The notes under the pieces are model-generated. The model had not been told where the DNA came from. It saw only the letters and a program-made list of their open reading frames with translations, and did no database searches. Both the position numbers and the translations under genes were made by a program. Shown piece by piece: positions 62,123 to 64,000 of a DNA stretch of 64,000 nt (position 1 is the stretch's first letter; each line of letters starts with the position of its first letter). The stretch is from Endocalyx cinctus (Eukaryota > Ascomycota > Sordariomycetes > Amphisphaeriales > Apiosporaceae), in NCBI GenBank assembly GCA_001600455.1, contig BCKC01000001.1, positions 5,172,441 to 5,236,440 of the forward strand. The letters run 5' to 3'.

Positions 62123-62307
62123 CCGTGACTGTATTTTCTTAGAAGATGGATTCGTCTCCTCTGAATCGCGGATTCGGAAGAGTAGAAAGGAAGGTGTGTG
62201 TGCTGCTGGTGTAAGCGAAGTCTGTCGATCGTATTGGTAGTTGGTATAAGTGATTTTCTTCGAGGAATCAGCTCGATACGACAAGTAGTGCGGAGAGACA
62301 TGTGCAT
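62123..62307 (-). other. Candidate alternative first coding exon of the aminopeptidase
   Basis: ATG at 62307 opens a frame MHMSLRTTCRIELIPRRKS that is Arg-rich and poor in acids, as in mitochondrial presequences. It can splice from CACGG|GTACTC (62122) to the acceptor TTACATATAG (62025) in the correct phase with the open extension before residue 1 of the main CDS, adding 119 residues (1003 aa in total). A CTAAC branch site and a pyrimidine tract precede the acceptor. The donor is weak, so the exact junction is uncertain. Confidence 0.45.
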
Positions 62308-62644
62308 AGAAAGATTATTTATATCTACTACACTAGTAGTACAGATATTTACAACGCGAGAGAAAGGCAAAAATAAAAGTAATAATATACAAATAGAGGG
62401 GTAAATAATACAAGAGGGGTTAAGGGTTCTGGGGCAATGGCAGAATGGGTATACGGCGTAAGGGAATTAGAAGTCTTTCTTGATTCGTGATTCGTGATTC
62501 GTGCATTATACTGTACGTCACAAGTTTTCCTCTTTTTTCTCTTCTTTTCTTGTATGAAAAGAAAGTTTTGAATCAGATCTACCCTGACCAGGTCACCCTG
62601 TCCAGCTTGTCCTAGTGTACCTGTCTCGTTCGGCATCCGATCTT

Positions 62645-62666
62645 CCCCCCCCCCCCCCCCCCCCNN
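62645..62666. repeat. Poly-C run with ambiguous bases
   Basis: About 20 C followed by two n at 62665-62666, then more C; a further n lies at 62688. The run length is uncertain. Confidence 0.9.
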
Positions 62667-63005
62667 CCCCCTAAGGAGAGGTATTTTNGTGTACTACAGT
62701 AGAACAAAATACCCTGAATAAAATACCCTGGACAGCCTGAGCTGGGCAGCATGGGCTACTAGGTTTACTTAGCAGCCCTAACAATGTCTCTATTGTACAT
62801 ACATACAAGTAATATGTATACATATTACTCCGTATACCAATCGAGTACCACACACCTTTTTTTTTTCTTTTTTTTTTTTTTTTTACTTTATGCGGGATAT
62901 CATACTACACTAGAGCCCCCATGTTGTAACACACGAAGAAGCGGGTTCGCTTATGTGCCTATAGGTTATGAAAGCATTATAACACTTCAGGTGCGCACGC
63001 TATAC

Positions 63006-63015
63006 TACCTAGGTA
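63006..63015. repeat. TACCTAGGTA palindrome, copy 3
   Basis: Perfect 10-bp palindrome within an AT-rich block. Confidence 0.8.
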
Positions 63016-63133
63016 CATACCGTACGGAGTACATGATACTTTATTTACCGTACCTACAGCGGTAAGTCCACTAAGTACCTAGATACTTAGGTAGTAATAT
63101 TACCTACTTAGGGTACACACTTAGGTACATACA

Positions 63134-63143
63134 TACCTAGGTA
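63134..63143. repeat. TACCTAGGTA palindrome, copy 4
   Basis: Perfect 10-bp palindrome 128 bp from copy 3; half-site variants (ACCTAGAT, ACTTAGGT) fill the interval. Confidence 0.8.
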
Positions 63144-63672
63144 TACGCTGCATCTCAACAAGTAACGGGTAAATACTACTTAAACGGGTAAAAAGTAAAT
63201 CTGTGAGAACCTTGATGATTCAATCGATGCATCACATATCAGCATATTCATAGGTAGATGTAGTATATACACCACGGTGTAATACTATTTCACACCTGCA
63301 TAGCATATGCATGTCTCATGCCTAGGTACTTATATTTCTTCTTTTCATTATACTACATTGTAAGTAGTACCGTAGAAGTATCTAGACCGTAGATACCCTC
63401 GGAATGGGAGACCTTCGGGACTGCTATCTGAACATCTGAGGGACGGTATAGTTGACAAATTCCAATACAGTCACCAGCTCCTACTCGGGTAGTTCTATCA
63501 GTAGTATCTAGTGTAGTTGATGGTTATCGATGTGTAGAGAGAGAAAAAAAGGACATAATGAGGGTATATGGTTATATTTTAATTTCCTATCTAATACACT
63601 GACTACTTAGCAATAAAGACCATATAAAAAGTACTTATAGTATATTATAGTTGTTGTTGTTGTTACTTTCAA

Positions 63673-64000
63673 CTAGTCCCATTCCATCTTCTTATTACTG
63701 GCGCCCTTGTTCGGTTTCTGCTGCGAAGCTTCGTGCCTACGCAGCTCTTCGGGCACGCGGGAAATGGAGCTCTTCGAAAGCATCTGCCGCAGGTCGTACA
63801 TAACGTCGGCATCTTCGTTACCCAAGAACGTGATGGCGACACCGCTCTTGCCCGCACGACCCGTACGACCGATACGGTGCGTGTAACTCTCGATCTTGGT
63901 GGCCATGTTGAAGTTGACGACGAGGGAAACGTCGGCGACATCGATACCACGACCCGCGAGATCGGTGGCGACGAGGACGTCGGTCGCCCCGCTGCGCACC
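63673..64000 (-). CDS. prp28: DEAD-box RNA helicase Prp28, C-terminal part
   Basis: The last 108 codons of a gene whose start lies beyond the window end; stop TAG at 63673-63675. Prp28 (human DDX23) is the U5-snRNP helicase that swaps U1 for U6 at the 5' splice site. Seen: [14 protein letters not shown] (helicase motif V), [18 protein letters not shown] with [10 protein letters not shown] (motif VI), then [17 protein letters not shown] and the tail [18 protein letters not shown]. The phrase VVNFNMAT...ESYTHRIG and the PEELRRHEA tail fit Prp28 better than other DEAD-box families. The family is sure; the orthologue call is likely. Confidence 0.88.
   Translation of the reverse strand, partial: VRSGATDVLVATDLAGRGIDVADVSLVVNFNMATKIESYTHRIGRTGRAGKSGVAITFLGNEDADVMYDLRQMLSKSSISRVPEELRRHEASQQKPNKGASNKKMEWD

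Larger units (their letters stand above)
61853..63672. other. Spacer between the aminopeptidase gene and prp28
   Basis: 61853-62307 probably holds a longer 5' coding extension of the aminopeptidase (see findings). Beyond it are a GATTCGT triplicate near 62485, a poly-C run with ambiguous bases, and from about 63000 an AT-rich block full of ACCTA/TAGGT words with two perfect TACCTAGGTA palindromes. The rest is prp28 3' flank. Confidence 0.5.

Overview
The window is nuclear DNA of a filamentous ascomycete (Pezizomycotina, most likely a Sordariomycete). The evidence is single-copy fungal genes with short GT...AG introns of about 55-240 nt and CTAAC-type branch points, GC-rich coding exons between AT-rich spacers full of poly-A/T and CT tracts, and fungal-specific architectures: a fused Mad3/Bub1 gene, HapB, and an ABCC transporter. 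Genes lie on both strands with no operon logic. Splice sites were placed by eye and checked by reading-frame phase and protein-family continuity.

Layout: the 3' end of a TenA/THI-4 protein (1-424); the spindle-checkpoint kinase gene bub1 (877-4917, 3 exons), convergent with AP endonuclease apn1 (5712-7218, minus); a 4.5-kb spacer holding a frameshifted gene relic (about 8.86-9.23 kb); an MFS transporter of the phosphate/organophosphate type (11787-14179, 6 exons); the crosslink-repair nuclease pso2/snm1 (14850-17840), convergent with lsm2 (18347-19636, minus, 4 exons including a 14-nt first exon); and the CCAAT-binding subunit hapB (20969-21889, minus).

From 22 to 33 kb the sequence is gene-poor and contains at least one frame-broken relic (31.33-31.99 kb, minus). 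It is followed by a 13-exon ABCC transporter (33279-38653). A conserved low-complexity protein of unknown function lies at 42467-43381, flanked by spacers of 3.8 and 4.5 kb.

The last part is gene-dense: fan1 (47871-50651, minus), divergent from the COMPASS subunit sdc1 (51159-52007); ribosomal protein rps13 (52535-53397, minus); enolase (56771-58192) with a probable 5'-UTR intron; an M1 aminopeptidase (59006-61852, minus) with a probable upstream exon for a longer N terminus; and the C terminus of the spliceosomal helicase Prp28 (63673-64000, minus).

Functionally the genes are mostly housekeeping. Three DNA-repair nucleases (Apn1, Pso2, Fan1) and a mitotic checkpoint kinase share the window, along with two spliceosome genes (lsm2, prp28). 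The most interesting signals are the bub1 introns, whose retention would encode a Mad3-like protein; the alternative first exon of the aminopeptidase; the unusual nucleotide-binding residues and GC-AG intron of the ABCC transporter; the decayed genes in the 22-33 kb region; and a perfect intergenic palindrome, TACCTAGGTA, present four times where about 0.06 copies are expected by chance.
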